DNA of 64,000 nucleotides from Mermis nigrescens (GCA_036768485.1 JAVLUZ010000320.1:310001-374000); one strand, 5' to 3'; counted from the stretch's first letter, positions 1 to 13,100 are shown. A program made the numbers and translations. The notes: generated by a model not told the origin, from the letters alone.

Positions 1-142
1 TGATGCCATTGGATAGAGCTTGATGAGGAACAAGCTCGAAAGTAGTGTATTGGCATACAACCACTTTTAAGTACTCATTTTTTAAGCTTTAAAAAGTTTT
101 ACCCCCCCTACCCCACCAGGATTTTGGTGCTGCCCACCTATG
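1..142 (-). mobile_element. M1: short hAT-like MITE, truncated by window edge
   Basis: This is the tail of a dispersed element family (called M here), in the reverse orientation. It has the core motifs seen in the other copies: a stretch around ATTGGATAG, a C-rich block, and the end GCTGCCCACCTATG. It is followed directly by GTTATGAC (143-150), which is also the duplication flanking the next copy. No coding capacity is seen. Its other end lies before the window. Confidence 0.75.
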
Positions 143-150
143 GTTATGAC

Positions 151-419
151 CACACCTGGGCGTAGGGGGTTTGGGGGCACGCCCCGCAGAAAAACCAAAA
201 TACCCCCCAGAAATTGAAATACTCCCCCCCCAGAATTCAATTTTTGAAAAATTTTTTCGTTTTTTTCACAATTTTGTGATGCCAATGGATAGTGCTTGAT
301 GAGAAATGTTGAAAAAATGGTGTTTTTATCGCCATACCACCATTTTCAAGGCCATGTTTTGACCTTCAAGAAAATCTTGCACCCCCTCCCCAGAATTTTC
401 TCGCGGCGTTCCATGTATG
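151..419 (-). mobile_element. M2: short hAT-like MITE with 8-bp TSD
   Basis: This is a full M copy of about 270 bp. It starts CACACCTGGGCG and ends CATGTATG, so the imperfect terminal repeats are CACACCTGGGC and CATACATGG in reverse. GTTATGAC occurs exactly on both sides (143-150 and 420-427), an 8-bp target duplication as expected for the hAT superfamily. The element sits directly next to M1 and shares a TSD copy with it. It is non-coding. Confidence 0.85.
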
Positions 420-427
420 GTTATGAC

Positions 428-2782
428 CCAATTCCCATGAAAGGCCCATTATACCATCACGGTTGATATAATTTTTGCTCAAGGACAAAGACTTTGGCTT
501 TGGATTTGACTTTTTTGAATAAATACTGTGTGATATTAAATATTTCAAGGAAATATTTTGTGGATTAGAAATTAGAAACATTTGCATCTTTTCCTGAATA
601 CCTAATTGTCCTTTGTGTTTCTGGATTATATATACTTGTTGTTACTTACTGAAACTGTTATTCGACAATTTTAGTAAAATTAAAATAGATGTAAGCAAAG
701 AGAACCTGTGAGCGCCAGTTCAGATGGTGATTGACCATTAGTAGTACTGACTTAGAAAATCTAAGTTTGAGTTACGATCTATGATAATAAGGTTTATCCT
801 AAAATAATCCCACATTGGTGAAATTTGTAGTTAAAAATAGAATAAAAATTAAAAGTTTGTGACACTGCGAAGGGATTAAACATGCTGAGTCAGAACAAAA
901 AATTTGACTACACCGAACATATAAGCATGCAGTATGATGATAAAAAACTGTTGCCATATGAAACTTAACACTGAACACGTTAAAAAAGCTTGAAATTAAT
1001 GACACATTTAATGTTCATGCTGGGATTCATTGAAAGCCAACTTAGTAGTACACGTCATTTTCATACAATTTGAGAACTTGAGTACATTTTTGCATATAAT
1101 TCTTGATCTGCTGGTATTTGTCAATGAAATAAATACAATAAATGATTATTACTCATTCAGCTTGCTCAAAAATTAGTCCATGCTTCAGGTTATAACATCT
1201 TTACAGTGTGACAGTTGGTCAAAGCTGATGAACCTGTGCACTATCAAATAACTCATTTTAGTGAAGTGAGGTGAACCACAGAACGGATTTTTATGAAAAG
1301 AAGTGTTTTAGATAGACAATAATGCTGGAATGAAAATATTTTGCTAAAAAAAGTATAGCTGGCATATGTCTAAAGTATGCTAGGCTCAAAAAAGTGCTCA
1401 AAATTTGCTTGGTCGCTACAGTATACAGGTTAGGTTTCATATGTTGGAAAATAGCAAAATAGTTGGATAGTTTTTGTGCTCTAAATTTCAACCATTTTTC
1501 TTTTTGTGTTTCTGAATAGTTTGTCCTTACAACTTTAACAAGTTCTTTCCAATATGGCTGCCCAGGCTGTTATACTGTAACTTTTGATGTTTCAAGCTAT
1601 TTTCCTGTAAGTTTCTGATATATTTAGAAAGTTTTCTTAGTTAATAGCTGCAAAATTTAATGTTCTTCCTAATGAGCTATGTCTCATGTTCTGAATCCTT
1701 CTAGTTTGTTTAGGAAAGTGAAAAAACCCCAAAATAATACATTGTATAGTGAAAACAACATGAGCTATAAATTATACTGTTGCACTAGAATTAGCCATAG
1801 CTGCCCATCATTCTCCTGATATGCTAGGTGGGATGCATAATGTTTACATGCATTGCAATATAGTTGAGCCCCAAATAGTTGTTGGAATATTTTTGCTCCA
1901 CTTCTGCAAGTTGTAAATATTGAAGGAAAATACATGTTTATTGTAAATCACTCATACATCAGCTCCGCATTATATACCTGTACTCGACAAAGCATTTAAC
2001 ACTGTTGAAAATGAACATTAAAAGCAACCAAGATAAACCGTGCCTTTTGACTTTGGCAAAACTAGCATGAAATTGCATTTCTGACGTCAGTGTAGGCCCT
2101 AAATATCACCTTTTATCAAATATCGTAATATGGATCAAGGACAAAAGATTTACAATCATTCCCTAATGCACCTGCTTAGCTAGACAACATATCTACCTTT
2201 GCCTTAGGCAACTACTTTTGGCCCCTGCTCAAGGCCGAGTACAAACAAAGTTTAATACAATAATGCAGAAGCTTTCAATAACTTTTCCCATCTTATCAAA
2301 CAATGTTTAACTAACCACTAGCTAATCTGTGGCAAAATTTCAAAGGCTGAGCTAAAGAATATTATACATACTTTTACAAACGATCAATTGATGAGCATAT
2401 ACATTGTTGCACAATATTCAAGATGTGAACATCACTTTGATTTAATTACAAAAATGCCAGTAAACACATAAAAATTCGAAAATTTTGACCAGACTCGCTT
2501 AAAAACCCCACTTTTACCTATCATTATCTCCAAATTTAACACAAATCCGACCACCACCGGTTTGTGAATTAATAAAAACCAATCAATAATCAATGTTTTC
2601 CAGAAACTGCTTCCTTATGCCACCTCCCCTCCTTACGTGTTGGCCCTAGCGCCCTCCCCATGATTGCTTGAGCTTATATTCATGCTCCCCAGGGACCCCT
2701 TAGGCTCAAAATTCATTCATTCATTCAAGTGAAAAATTGATAATCATAGTTTCCCAGGAAAACCTTCTTTCCTACCTTCTGC
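428..2782. other. AT-rich region with no recognised gene
   Basis: Open frames here are short and have no recognisable protein pattern. The sequence is AT-rich and looks mostly single-copy within the window. I see no convincing splice-linked exons, RNA gene or element ends. Confidence 0.5.
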
Positions 2783-3120
2783 CAGAGCCCTGCGCTGGGT
2801 GGAAGCGGGCCCGCCCCACCCCACAGGCCCGCACGGGCTTTTGCAGGAGCAGGTCACATGGGCTGGTGGGGCGGGGCGGGGCTTTATTTTCTTCAAAAAT
2901 TTTGGCAGGGCGGGCCATTCTTTTTTTAAAATTTTTGTTGTGCAAAAGGATACGTGTGCAAAATTGATTTCCATGCATCAAGGTTTCAAGCAAGATAGAC
3001 TATAGTTCTAAGTAATTCTCTGCTGCTCTTTGAATAAATACTTACTGGAACAGGAACACAACACATAGGGGGCTGTTGAAATAATACAAATTGAAAGAAT
3101 CCAGCTTTACCATGCATAAG

Positions 3121-3122
<2 letters not shown>

Positions 3123-3212
<90 letters not shown>
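3123..3212. repeat. (TA)n microsatellite
   Basis: An almost pure TA dinucleotide run of about 90 bp lies inside X1. The corresponding position in X2 carries the foldback element at 42966-43768, which suggests insertion at TA in the sister copy. Confidence 0.98.
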
Positions 3213-3214
<2 letters not shown>

Positions 3215-4331
3215 TAGGCAGGTACCTACATATAGGTATACACTATGTCCTTAAATAAGGTAGACTATCACCTATAGGATTTTGGTAATGGCAAGCATTG
3301 GGATCTGGGTTGCCCCCTGGGATCCAGCAGACCCCAAAATTGATTTTGTTGCGCTAGTTTTGGTGATTTCGCCCCATCAGACCCCTCAGAATTTGAGCAA
3401 TCAGCAGTGCAAGATTATGCCTTTTGCAGCTTACCTACATACCTACCTACCTGCCTACCACAGTATTATCATTGTTGTTCCAATAAAGTTTATTGCTGTA
3501 AGACATTAGCTCTTATTCAATTTACAAAATTGCATTGCACTCATTTACATTGAAGATTTTGTATCACTCATTGTCCGCTTCTCTATCTTCTAGCATTCTG
3601 GCTCCTTTTTGATTTTCAGTGTAACATGAATGATTTTGAAGAAAAACCATAAAATTCGAGAAGACTGAAGGAACTGATCTGCTAAACACATTTCATCAAA
3701 AAGAGCATGAAATTTTATGTATGTCTATGAGTAAAAATTTGAACTGCATTAGATCAGTCAAAGATCAGAGATCAAAAAGCAAAAATTGCATATTTTCCAA
3801 TATGGCGGCCTACATGGCAGCAATATTGTTTTTTTCTTAAAACTTGTGTATGTCATTCAAATGAATATTCAGTGCAATGCGCTTTTAAGCACATTCCAAA
3901 AATGCTCTCAAACACGAAATACTGTAGAGTGGGTCAAGAGATATAGATTAAAATGTCATTTTTTTCAATATGGCTGCCTCCATATTGAAAATTTGTATTG
4001 AGCAAATCTAAAGTACGAGAAACTTCTGTTTGAAAATTATTGTACAACAAAGCTTGTTCAAAGAGGCAACTATTTTGCTACTGTTGGGCATTCTACCTAA
4101 AATGTGCACAAGGATAGCAGTAGCAATTTTTTGTCATTGTCATGCTACAAAAGTATGATATTTTAAGATTTTTGAAATTTTTTCTAAAAGGTATGAACCA
4201 CCTTTTTCAGGTATTAACAATCACATACACATGCTTATTATGCTCTGCAAGTTAATTACTGTATTCTCAGTACTCAATTTGCATGTATTTGAAAGCACCT
4301 TCAAAACTGATTTGAAAGTGCATCTTATAAT

Positions 4332-7185
4332 TAGAGCCAACAAAATTTAGTGCAGCACTAAATTTTTTAAAGACTTGCATGAAGTTAAGGATGCAAGGAA
4401 CCGTCAAAAAATGGCACTTTTAACGTTGGATCTTAATATTTTTGTGCACCAAATTGCACCAAATTCGATAAGTGGCACTAAATTGCACTAAATAAGCATT
4501 TTTTTGGAAATTTGCACTAAATTGTATAAAAATCAAGGTCAAATTGACGCGCGTTTATAAAAAAATGTAAGTTTACTGTAGAATAAATATGTGTTCGGTT
4601 ATTGCTGATTGCTGCATTTGCATTTGATCTGTCCGTCGCATGGCTCCGATTTCAGCAACTAAGCTGCGCAATTTAGCCAAAGATCATGCCGCAGATCACT
4701 TTGTAACTGATGGCAAAATTTTGAAATGTTCTAAATGTGACTTTGTTGTGAAAGTTGACGATAAGCATCAGAAAGGGCCTGTGAATTCTCATCTTAAAAG
4801 CACTCGCCATATTGAATTGTGTGCTAGGTCTGCGGACGAAAGTCGATCAAAACAACAGTTCCTTGAAAGTTTGTTGAAAAAATTGGATCATGTGAGCAGG
4901 GCGACAAAAGAATTTGAAATCGATCTAACTACAGCTTTTATTCGATCAAATATTCCGATTCACAAGATTAACAATCCGGCATTACAATCTTTTCTTGAGA
5001 AATATACTGGCCGACGTATACCCTCAGTTTCGTCACTGCGAAACAACGTTGCTCCAATTTACAATGCGACCGTTTCTAAACTTAAATCCGTCATAGCTGG
5101 TCACCCAGTTTGTTTTATCCTCGACGAATCTACAGATGCAAAGCAACGCTACGTTTTGAATGTGCTGGTGATGCCACTTACTGGAGAACCGGTGAAGCCC
5201 CTGCTTTTGAAAGTGAGTATACGTACATGTAGAATTCTGTTTATTTGAAAAATTATTTTGCTCACAAATCTAATTTTATTGCTTCTCTATATTTAACTGT
5301 ATTGCTTTTTGAAGTATCAAGTGATTTTTTGGGTCAACCAAAAACGTGTCGTTACAGAAAGATACATATAAAGATGCTTTAAGTAAAATAGTATACAAAA
5401 TAAAATATAAAAAATATATAATACTTTATATTTTTTATACTTTCTGCTTTATGCTTTACTTTATACTTTAATACTTTATGCATATACATATGTATTTGAT
5501 GGCAAAAAACGGGGATTATCAACTATTTTCGGGGGAGGAATCACCGTGGACTCCCAAATATTGACTTAAAAATACGTTTGTACAGGAACTCACGTAGAAA
5601 AAATTATCCCCTTTGGGTGGAAAGGGAGATTGTCTGGCTTGGGGTTCCCACACGTCTCCTCAATTACATTTATGGGGAGCTGCCCCCGTAGTTCTGCCAA
5701 AATATAATTTAGCTTTTTTCTTATAGATGTACGACATGGAGAAAACCAACAATACCACGATCATGCAATGCTTCAATGATTCTTGTGCCTTCCTGTGGGA
5801 TGGCAAAATCGAATACGACAGGGTCTGGCTTGTCGTCACTGATCAAGCATCCTACATGCTGCTGGCCTTTAACAATTTGAAGGCGATGTTTACGAATATC
5901 AGGCATGTTACATGCCTTGCCCACAGCTTGCATCGTGTTTGCGAATCGGTTTGGGCAGAATACAGTACTGCGAACGAGTTCGTTAACTTTATGCGGAAGA
6001 TTTTGCTCAAATCGCCGGCTCAAATTCAGCTTTTCAGAGAAATAACAAATAGTAAGTCATTCATTTGCATAGATTGAGAGAAGGATTGAGAAAGAACATT
6101 GAGAGAGGCCCATCATCATGTTCATTTGGGCAATTTGGCGGGGGGGGGGGTGTTCCAACACGTCTGCCTAAAATAACATTAATGAATATTGACGTATTTT
6201 GCGAATTGTTACTGTTAGAGTATAAAAAGTTTAAACTATTGTAATTTCTGTACATTTATTATTGTCATTTTGTTACAGTTTTATTGGTTAGTTTTTAAAT
6301 TAATCTACCTTTAATTAAGTTTCTGATAAAAGGACTGCATGCGTATGTACTGTTGTGGAACTGTTTAAAATAACTAGAAGTGACGATTTGTGGAATACAA
6401 TGTTTACATTACCAACCCAAATTAAACAATTTCTACTTCAGACAAAAATTACCCATTCATTCTAATTTTGCCCCTGCTGAAATTTTATTTTCAAAATGTC
6501 CCAAAATTGTTTAATTTTTGCGGTTTAGATAGCCCCTTGCCGCCTGATGCGGTGGTTACTCGTTGGGGAACCTGGATCAAATGCGCTGCCTACTACTGCC
6601 ACAACTTTAGCAAAATGCGAGACTTTCTTGAAGCCTTGACCAACGACGAATTGGCAGCAGTCAAAAAAGCAGCTACTTTGATCCAAAGCGATGTGTTGAA
6701 GCATGAACTATTCGACGTGGCGACATTTAGCTTCTTGCCGACAGCAATCGAAAAATTGGAAGCACAGAGTTTGACAAAGGATGAGCAGTGGAAGATTTAC
6801 AATGATGCGGCGGTTTGCTTAGATGGGTTTGCGCGTGATAAATTTTCGGCGAGTTTGGGCAAAAACCCTGACGTTGAGGCTTTTGTTTCTGAGATTGATC
6901 CAGAAATTTGTATCAAAAGCATGTACGCACCTTTGGTTTCTGTTGATGTCGAGCGTTCTTTTTCGCAGTATAAGCTGCTTTTAACGGACCGCAGGCAGAG
7001 TTTATTGTTCGAAAATGTGGAGATGTACAGCGTCATTGCGTTTAACCGGTTTTTATTCCAATAAAGGCGAAAAAGTACCTAAATATGTGGTTTATTGCAC
7101 CAAAACTTGCACCAAATTGACTAATTTTTAGCACCAAATTATGCACCAAATTAGCGATATTTTTGCACTAAATTTGTTGGCTCTA
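4332..7185 (+). mobile_element. Autonomous hAT transposon, CGGBP1-like type
   Basis: The terminal inverted repeats are TAGAGCCAACAAAATTTAGT on the left and the near-complement TTTAGTGC... of 7165-7185 on the right. The subterminal regions (about 4440-4530 and 7090-7170) repeat the motif GCACTAAATT or GCACCAAATT several times, a pattern typical of transposase-binding sites in hAT elements. The element encloses one three-exon transposase gene. The 8 bp on either side (CTTATAAT and ATCATTAC) match poorly, so no clean target duplication is visible. The element lies inside X1. Confidence 0.85.
4640..7064 (+). CDS. hAT transposase with N-terminal C2H2-type (CGGBP1/BED-like) finger, 506 aa, 3 exons
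   Basis: A predicted cut-and-paste transposase. Exons are 4640-5212, 5727-6051 and 6442-7064; both introns are GT-AG and phases match (0 and 1), giving 1521 nt with no stop. Residues 30-57 form a C-x2-C-x17-H-x5-H zinc finger. The layout resembles CGGBP1, a vertebrate protein derived from hAT transposons. Candidate catalytic residues are D162 (FILDEST), D230 (VVTDQ) and E470 (VDVERSFS). The hAT CxxH motif is at C254/H257 and the conserved TRW is at 339-341. The C-terminal 60 residues match the hAT dimerisation region. It starts at the first ATG after the subterminal repeats. The third exon begins before the first apparent start codon and is joined only by splicing. Nothing in the frame is broken, so the gene may be functional. 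Confidence 0.88.
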
Positions 7186-9037
7186 ATCATTACATATGAC
7201 AGTAGACCATAGAGAGCAAATTTTACATGTTTTGGTGAAAATGATGTGACCTGAAATGGATACATAGGGTACATGAAAAAATTTTGCGGGGCGGGGCAGG
7301 CCTAATTTTTGTAACATTACTGGCTGGGCGGGGTGGGTCTAAGGAGCTGCGGGGCGGGGCAGGCTTTATTTCTTTCTTGGCAGGGCAGGGCGGGTCAAGA
7401 ATTTTGGCTTGCGCAGGGCTCTGCCCTCTGCCCTTTCCCTCCCCTCAGGCTTATGGAGAAGCGCGTCTATCCCTCATCACTGCCTATACTACAGCATTGC
7501 TACCCGGCCCCACCCCAGGTAGCATGTTTAGGCCCTGCCCGCCTATGCTCAAGCATGAGCTATGTTATAAAATTGTGTCCAGGGAGACACGGTCAAATAC
7601 TTTGCTAAATGTGTGTTACTATTCATTAGACATTGGATAGATTATTCCATGAGGATGACTGCGTGGCCATCATACGTGGGCAGCATGAAAATTCTGGGGG
7701 TGCAAGATTTTTTGAAGGTCAAAAAATGGCCTTAAAAATGGTTGGTATGGCGATAAAAACACCATTTTTTGACGTTTCTCATCAAGCACTATCCATTGGG
7801 ATCAAAAAATTGCGAAAAAACGAAAAAAATTATCAAAAATTAAACTCTGGGGGGTATTTTGATTTCTGGGGAGTATTTTGGTTTCTGGGGGTGCATACCC
7901 CCAAACCCCTCCCACGCCCAGGGCCCTGTTGCATAAAAGTTATAAGTCTATAAGTCTATAAGTACTTATTAATTCATAAGTCTCTCATAAGTCTTATGAA
8001 AATCCGTTGCATAAAACACTTATGAAAGACTTATGAATTCATAAGTCTTTTTCATAAGTGTATCGATTTTTCCCCTTCATTTTGATGGCGTAATTTACCA
8101 CGCAATTTGTCATTCTAGAACGTCGTCATATTTATTGGACGTATTATTGACTAATTCTGTTCTGTTGTTTCGCATTAGTGTTGCCATATGATTAAGTTTG
8201 TCGCTAAATGTAGCAACATTTTTATGTAACTCTTTGGACGTTTAATAACTTTTTGTAACTGTTTGTAATATTTCAAGGTTTAGAATACTAAATTTTAGTC
8301 AAAACAATGTAAAAAGAAAAAAATCGAAAAAAATTTTCTTGCGGCACTGGAATGAATTAGTATTTTTATTGTTATCTTTTCCTTCGTAATTCACAAAAAC
8401 TATTTATTCTTAATCTATTAAGAATGATTTGCTTTTTAATTTGAAAATGTGTGCAATTTTATTTCTTTTAAAAATAAATATCCTATCAGCTTGTAAGATT
8501 TTTGTTGCATAACACTTGAAAGTTTTTTACATTATGAGTATATAGCAGAATTGATCGATTGACACATTTACTGAATAAAATTCCACTGCCCATGAAATTT
8601 TCCGGACGCTGGACTTGTCATGTGCGCTACTTTGAGAATACTAAAACACTGCTGCTTCCATCTGCAACCGATTCTTGAAAATATTGATGATGCTTATGGC
8701 TGTTTTTTTACGAGCATCTTTGTATATATGTATAACGATCCAAAAAATATCTTTACATATGAATTATATGAATTTTTCTTTATGTTTGGCAATGCGTACA
8801 GTAATAGCGCGAAAAATTAGCTTTCGTTTGGTTACTGTTTTCCCACCACCGAGACAGAGTTCAAAAAGATTTCCATTTTTCCCAGCTGGAAAATTTGTCC
8901 GTCGCTAAACACGGAAAGACTTTAGAAATAGTTCAATAAGCGCCGCGAATTTCCAAGACTTACTTTCTTCTGAGCAAAAAAAATTATTCATGCTTTGATG
9001 GATTTTTTGCAAGATTATGCAGTAAATGGGTTAAGGT

Positions 9038-9361
9038 CAGACATGTACATAGGGGGAGGGTAAACTCCCCCCCCCTCAAAGGTCGGGCACCCCCCCCTGG
9101 AGCTCCAAAAAGTCCGATCCCCCCCTCAAGTTTTTTGGAAGAGCAAAAATGTGTAGTTTTTGGCGATTTTTGACCGTTTTTGTCAAAAATCTGGTCTTTT
9201 TCTGATGAAAATCGTCTATTTTAGACTTAAAACATCATTTTTAAGCTGTTTTAATGCAAAAATCGTCATTTTTCAGCGTTTTGGGACACTTTTTGGTCTG
9301 GCAAGCTTTTTTTTGTTTGCTCTCAGACTCCCCCCTCAAAAATTTCTGCCGTACATGTCTG
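9038..9361. mobile_element. P1: short hAT-like MITE, CAGACATGTA ends
   Basis: It is bounded by CAGACATGTACAT and its inverted form TACATGTCTG. The flanks GTTAAGGT (9030-9037) and GTTAAGTT (9362-9369) agree at 7 of 8 positions. The inside is C-rich near the left end and otherwise AT-rich, non-coding. It lies in the left non-coding part of H1. A sister copy is at 14808-15063. Confidence 0.8.
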
Positions 9362-10150
9362 GTTAAGTTGCTATAAATTATTTACCAAAATTAAGAAAAT
9401 CTCTTTAAAAAATATCATGTTTCCAAAATTCTTGAGAAAAGGATTTTGGAATTAACATTGGTTTTGTAGCTGGTTAAAAATCAAAGTTGGCAATTTTGGC
9501 AAAAGCACTGGATAAATTTTTAGGCGAGTAAATTTGGCAGGCAAATTTGATGCACATTGATTTTAAAATCGTTGTTTAACGTGCAAAATTGTGCTTTTAA
9601 ATTTACGACTGAAATGTTTTAGGCAACTATAAAAATAGACTTGAAATTAGTTGCAAAGAGCACTATTCTAGTAAGTGTAAAACAAAAAATACCATTGCTA
9701 CCAAGTTTTTAATGCAAATTCTCGATATAATAACCGAGCCTTCTGCGCAGCACAGTAACTTGACAAATAAGTTTCTTTTTTAAAAAATGGTGTAAATGCA
9801 GGTGACTAATAGTCAAAACAACTGATGAAAGCAGACAATGAAGAAAAATTGAAGATAATGCTTCAAATTTCATAATTTTTTTGACGTAAAATCCATGATT
9901 TTGGTTGATTATGAAAATTAAGCTTCAAAATTTTTCTTTGTATCTTTTACAAAATACGAGAACAAAATAGTTTCGAAAAGTTTTTTTTCGTATTTTATTT
10001 GCTTTTAGTTTGCAAAAAAATTGGTAGCAATATTAACGCCTACTGTCAATTATTTGTTGTGGTTTAGCACTTTTGGATCTGGCAACATTGCTTCAAACAA
10101 AAACTTTTCAGACTACAAAGTACGATATAACGGGACTTCATTTGCAGGTT

Positions 10151-13100
10151 ATGAATGAGAATCAACGTTTACTATTGCTAAATTTAATTCACGAAAAGAA
10201 AAATATTTTATTTGGATCGTTTTCGAGTTCTTTAACGAAAGAGGACAAAGCTTTAGCATGGCAGAACGTCGTCAAGAATTGCGCGGAATTACATGGATTT
10301 AATCCTGTATCGGATAAAGGATGGCAATATTTGAGAGACACCGTATGGCCCAATATTCGTCAGTATACAGTTCGAAAACGAGACGCAAAACAAAAAACTG
10401 GAGCTTCAGGAGGCATTGACGTGAAATATTCGAAAGTCGACTTGCGAGTTTTGGATATTTTAGGAAAAGAATCGGCAGCTGTCGAAGGTTTAAATATTCC
10501 AGAAATTGGTTTCTCAAATTACGCAGAAGATCAATTGCAAGTCAATAACAATCAAAGTTTATTCACTGAAACTGCCGTTTTGAAATCTCCGTTGACCCCA
10601 ATGGAAACCCTCACCGATTCAACCTCCACTAAATCTAAAAGAAAACGTATTCAAGAAGTTGATCAATCTGAAACATTAGAGGCCAAGTATAACCGACTGA
10701 AGTGCGAAAAATTGACAACTGAAATCGAGGAAAGTAAATTACGTTGCAGAAACCTACAACTGCAAAACAAAAAGCTGGAGCTGGAGATTGCAAGAATGGA
10801 GCGTGAAATGATTCAGGAAACGTTTGTCGCTCAACCAATTCGTCCTTGTTCGACTTTATCTGCCCCTCCCCCGGCAAGAGGAAATTTTTTCTCAGACAGT
10901 AAGTAATACTTAAATAAGAATTCAGGAATGAAATTCAAAAATGCGTGAAGATTCCATACTTACACAGTAATTTTTACAGTTTCCTAATACAGGGTGCTCA
11001 AAAATTATAAGTTTTAAAAATAACTCAATTAAGCAAACCAATTATGGTTAATATGTAGTACGGGTGTGCCAGTTCCACTTTTTTAAGAATTTTCATTTTT
11101 CGGGTTATTTTGAAAATGAACTTTTCGGTTTTGGTTACCGTTCCGGTTCAAAAACTAATACTTTCGGTTGCGGTTCCAGTTCACTAAAACTACACATCTG
11201 GGTTCCAGCGCCAGTTCCGATTCATAAAACGTATCGGTTCTTTTGGTTTTCTGTGCCGGCTCCGGTTTTCAGTCTAAGAATGTGTTTTAAATTAAAGCAG
11301 GAGTAACATTGTGAGATTGTGCAAGAAAAAACTTGTTTGCATTCTTGCGTGTACAGGGTGTCCCAAATTAGACTCTATACGTTTTAGTTAAAAAATCTCT
11401 TCAAACAAGTGATCAAAAATGATGCGTAAATTGCATCCGATAGTTATGGTGAGAAGAGTTTTCAAGCAGTAGTATTGATCACTCATAGATGAATACTTGT
11501 TTTTGATACACCTTAAAAATCCGTTCAATTACCTACTCAAAAAGTTAGCGTGAGTAAAAAGATCATACTTTTAAGTTTTAAAAAACTAAGCAAGCATCAA
11601 GAATAAATCTTAAAGATTCTTGCTCCCATATATTTTTCACAACTTTTAGCATAAGCTTCATTTTGTTTGACAGAAATTAGTGAAAAAATCCGCGTACCGT
11701 ATACTTTTTTGGGAACAACGTACGTAATGTTACTCACAAACAAGGTTTTTTCCACACTTGCACTATAATGTAGAAAAAAATTTGGAATGTGGAAAAAAAT
11801 TTGGGTTTTTTTTAACATTTGTGAAAGATTTATTGACGGATTAAAAAAATTTTCCGACGATTTTTAGCCTGCAAATTGGAAAAATTCCCAAATTTTGCCG
11901 GAATGTGTTAATAACTTTTTTAATTCCTTAACCCTTTATTATGGGCTCCCCGTAAAAATATGGAGTAACTTAAAATTCTATCATTTTCAATTTTTATTCA
12001 AATTTGATGCCGCTGCAAACTTAAGGTCTAGAATGTTTTTCCAACATTTTAGGGCTCCAGGTACTTTTTTAGTTTTCAAAAGTTTTCTTTCAATATGCCA
12101 ATTTCGGCAAGGTACCCTGTCGCGCGCGCACGCGGATGCCGCGCACGTGCACGATCACATACTTAAGTATAGTCTGGGCTAGGACTTTGGAGCCTATAAC
12201 TCGGGACTGGTTAGGTTGCATGCACCCGAAAAAATCAGGTGACACCCTGCTTGCAAGTAAAAAATTCCTGTGTTACACTCCTCCCCCGTGCATAAAAATT
12301 CTTTCGGCCCATAATAAAGGGTTAATTTTGCAGTTTATGGCAACTTTTGTTGACTTGGTTACGTGCTTACGTAATGTTCTTGTAGTCAACAAAATGCTGC
12401 TTAAGAACCACAAGGATTGTACTGGCACAAATGGTGCGAATATGCATAGTTTACGACCAAAATGTTTCAAATCACCTTTCTTAGACAGTCAAAAAGGTTA
12501 AAGTTCATTTTTGTTCGACCCATTTTTCATGTCAGTAATATGTTTTTCAAATATAAATCATTTTTTCATCGGATAAATTTGTGGAAAAGCAACCTAGAAT
12601 GCTTTAAAGCAACACATACAAAGAAGTTTAGTGTCCAATTTGAAGAAAAGTAATCTATTTTGTCAGTAAAAACTGCAACTTACAAACAATTTAGCGTTTC
12701 GTTTTGCACCAGAAAAACCGAAATGGTACTGCTGCAAGTGTCCACACTCACAGTAGTGTATATACAAAATCTGTCTACGTTTGAAAAAAAGAGCTAATTT
12801 TCACGTTTTTTCGGCGCAAAATTTTCAATGTGGAAAATTTTTTTTACTCCTTTCCACATTCATGGAAAGAAAGTTTTGGAAAAACTATGCTTACAACCAT
12901 AGGTCAGCAGCAAAAAATTCTGAAGAGGAGGACCGCCAAAAGTTATAAGCCGAAAAACGCTTAAAAATCAAAAAAAGTAAATAAGCTTTAAAAACTTCTT
13001 TTCGAGCATCTCTTATCATTTAGCATCATTTCTCATCATGAAAAAATCACAAAAAATTGAAAACATCTTTTTTTGATAAAATGTGCACTTTAGAAGTCGT

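Larger units (their letters stand above)
2783..7423. mobile_element. X1: GC-ended hAT-like element hosting an autonomous hAT
   Basis: The terminal inverted repeats are CAGAGCCCTGCGC at 2783 and its reverse complement ending at 7423. The flanks are CCTTCTGC (2775-2782) and CCCTCTGC (7424-7431), a 7/8 match to an 8-bp hAT duplication. Both ends are unusually GC-rich (runs of GGGCGGGG and CCCGCCCC) in AT-rich DNA. The same ends, in inverted order, bound X2 at 39378-44120. The two copies share 2783-3610 with 42280-44120 and 7240-7423 with 39378-39550, all inverted. X1 itself encodes no transposase that I recognise; the transposase inside belongs to the nested hAT at 4332-7185. Confidence 0.85.

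Noticed and set aside
7284..7640. 118-codon glycine/proline-rich frame
   Set aside because: It lies over the GC-rich right end of X1; the same artefact appears at 39314-39523 and 43924-44229 in X2.
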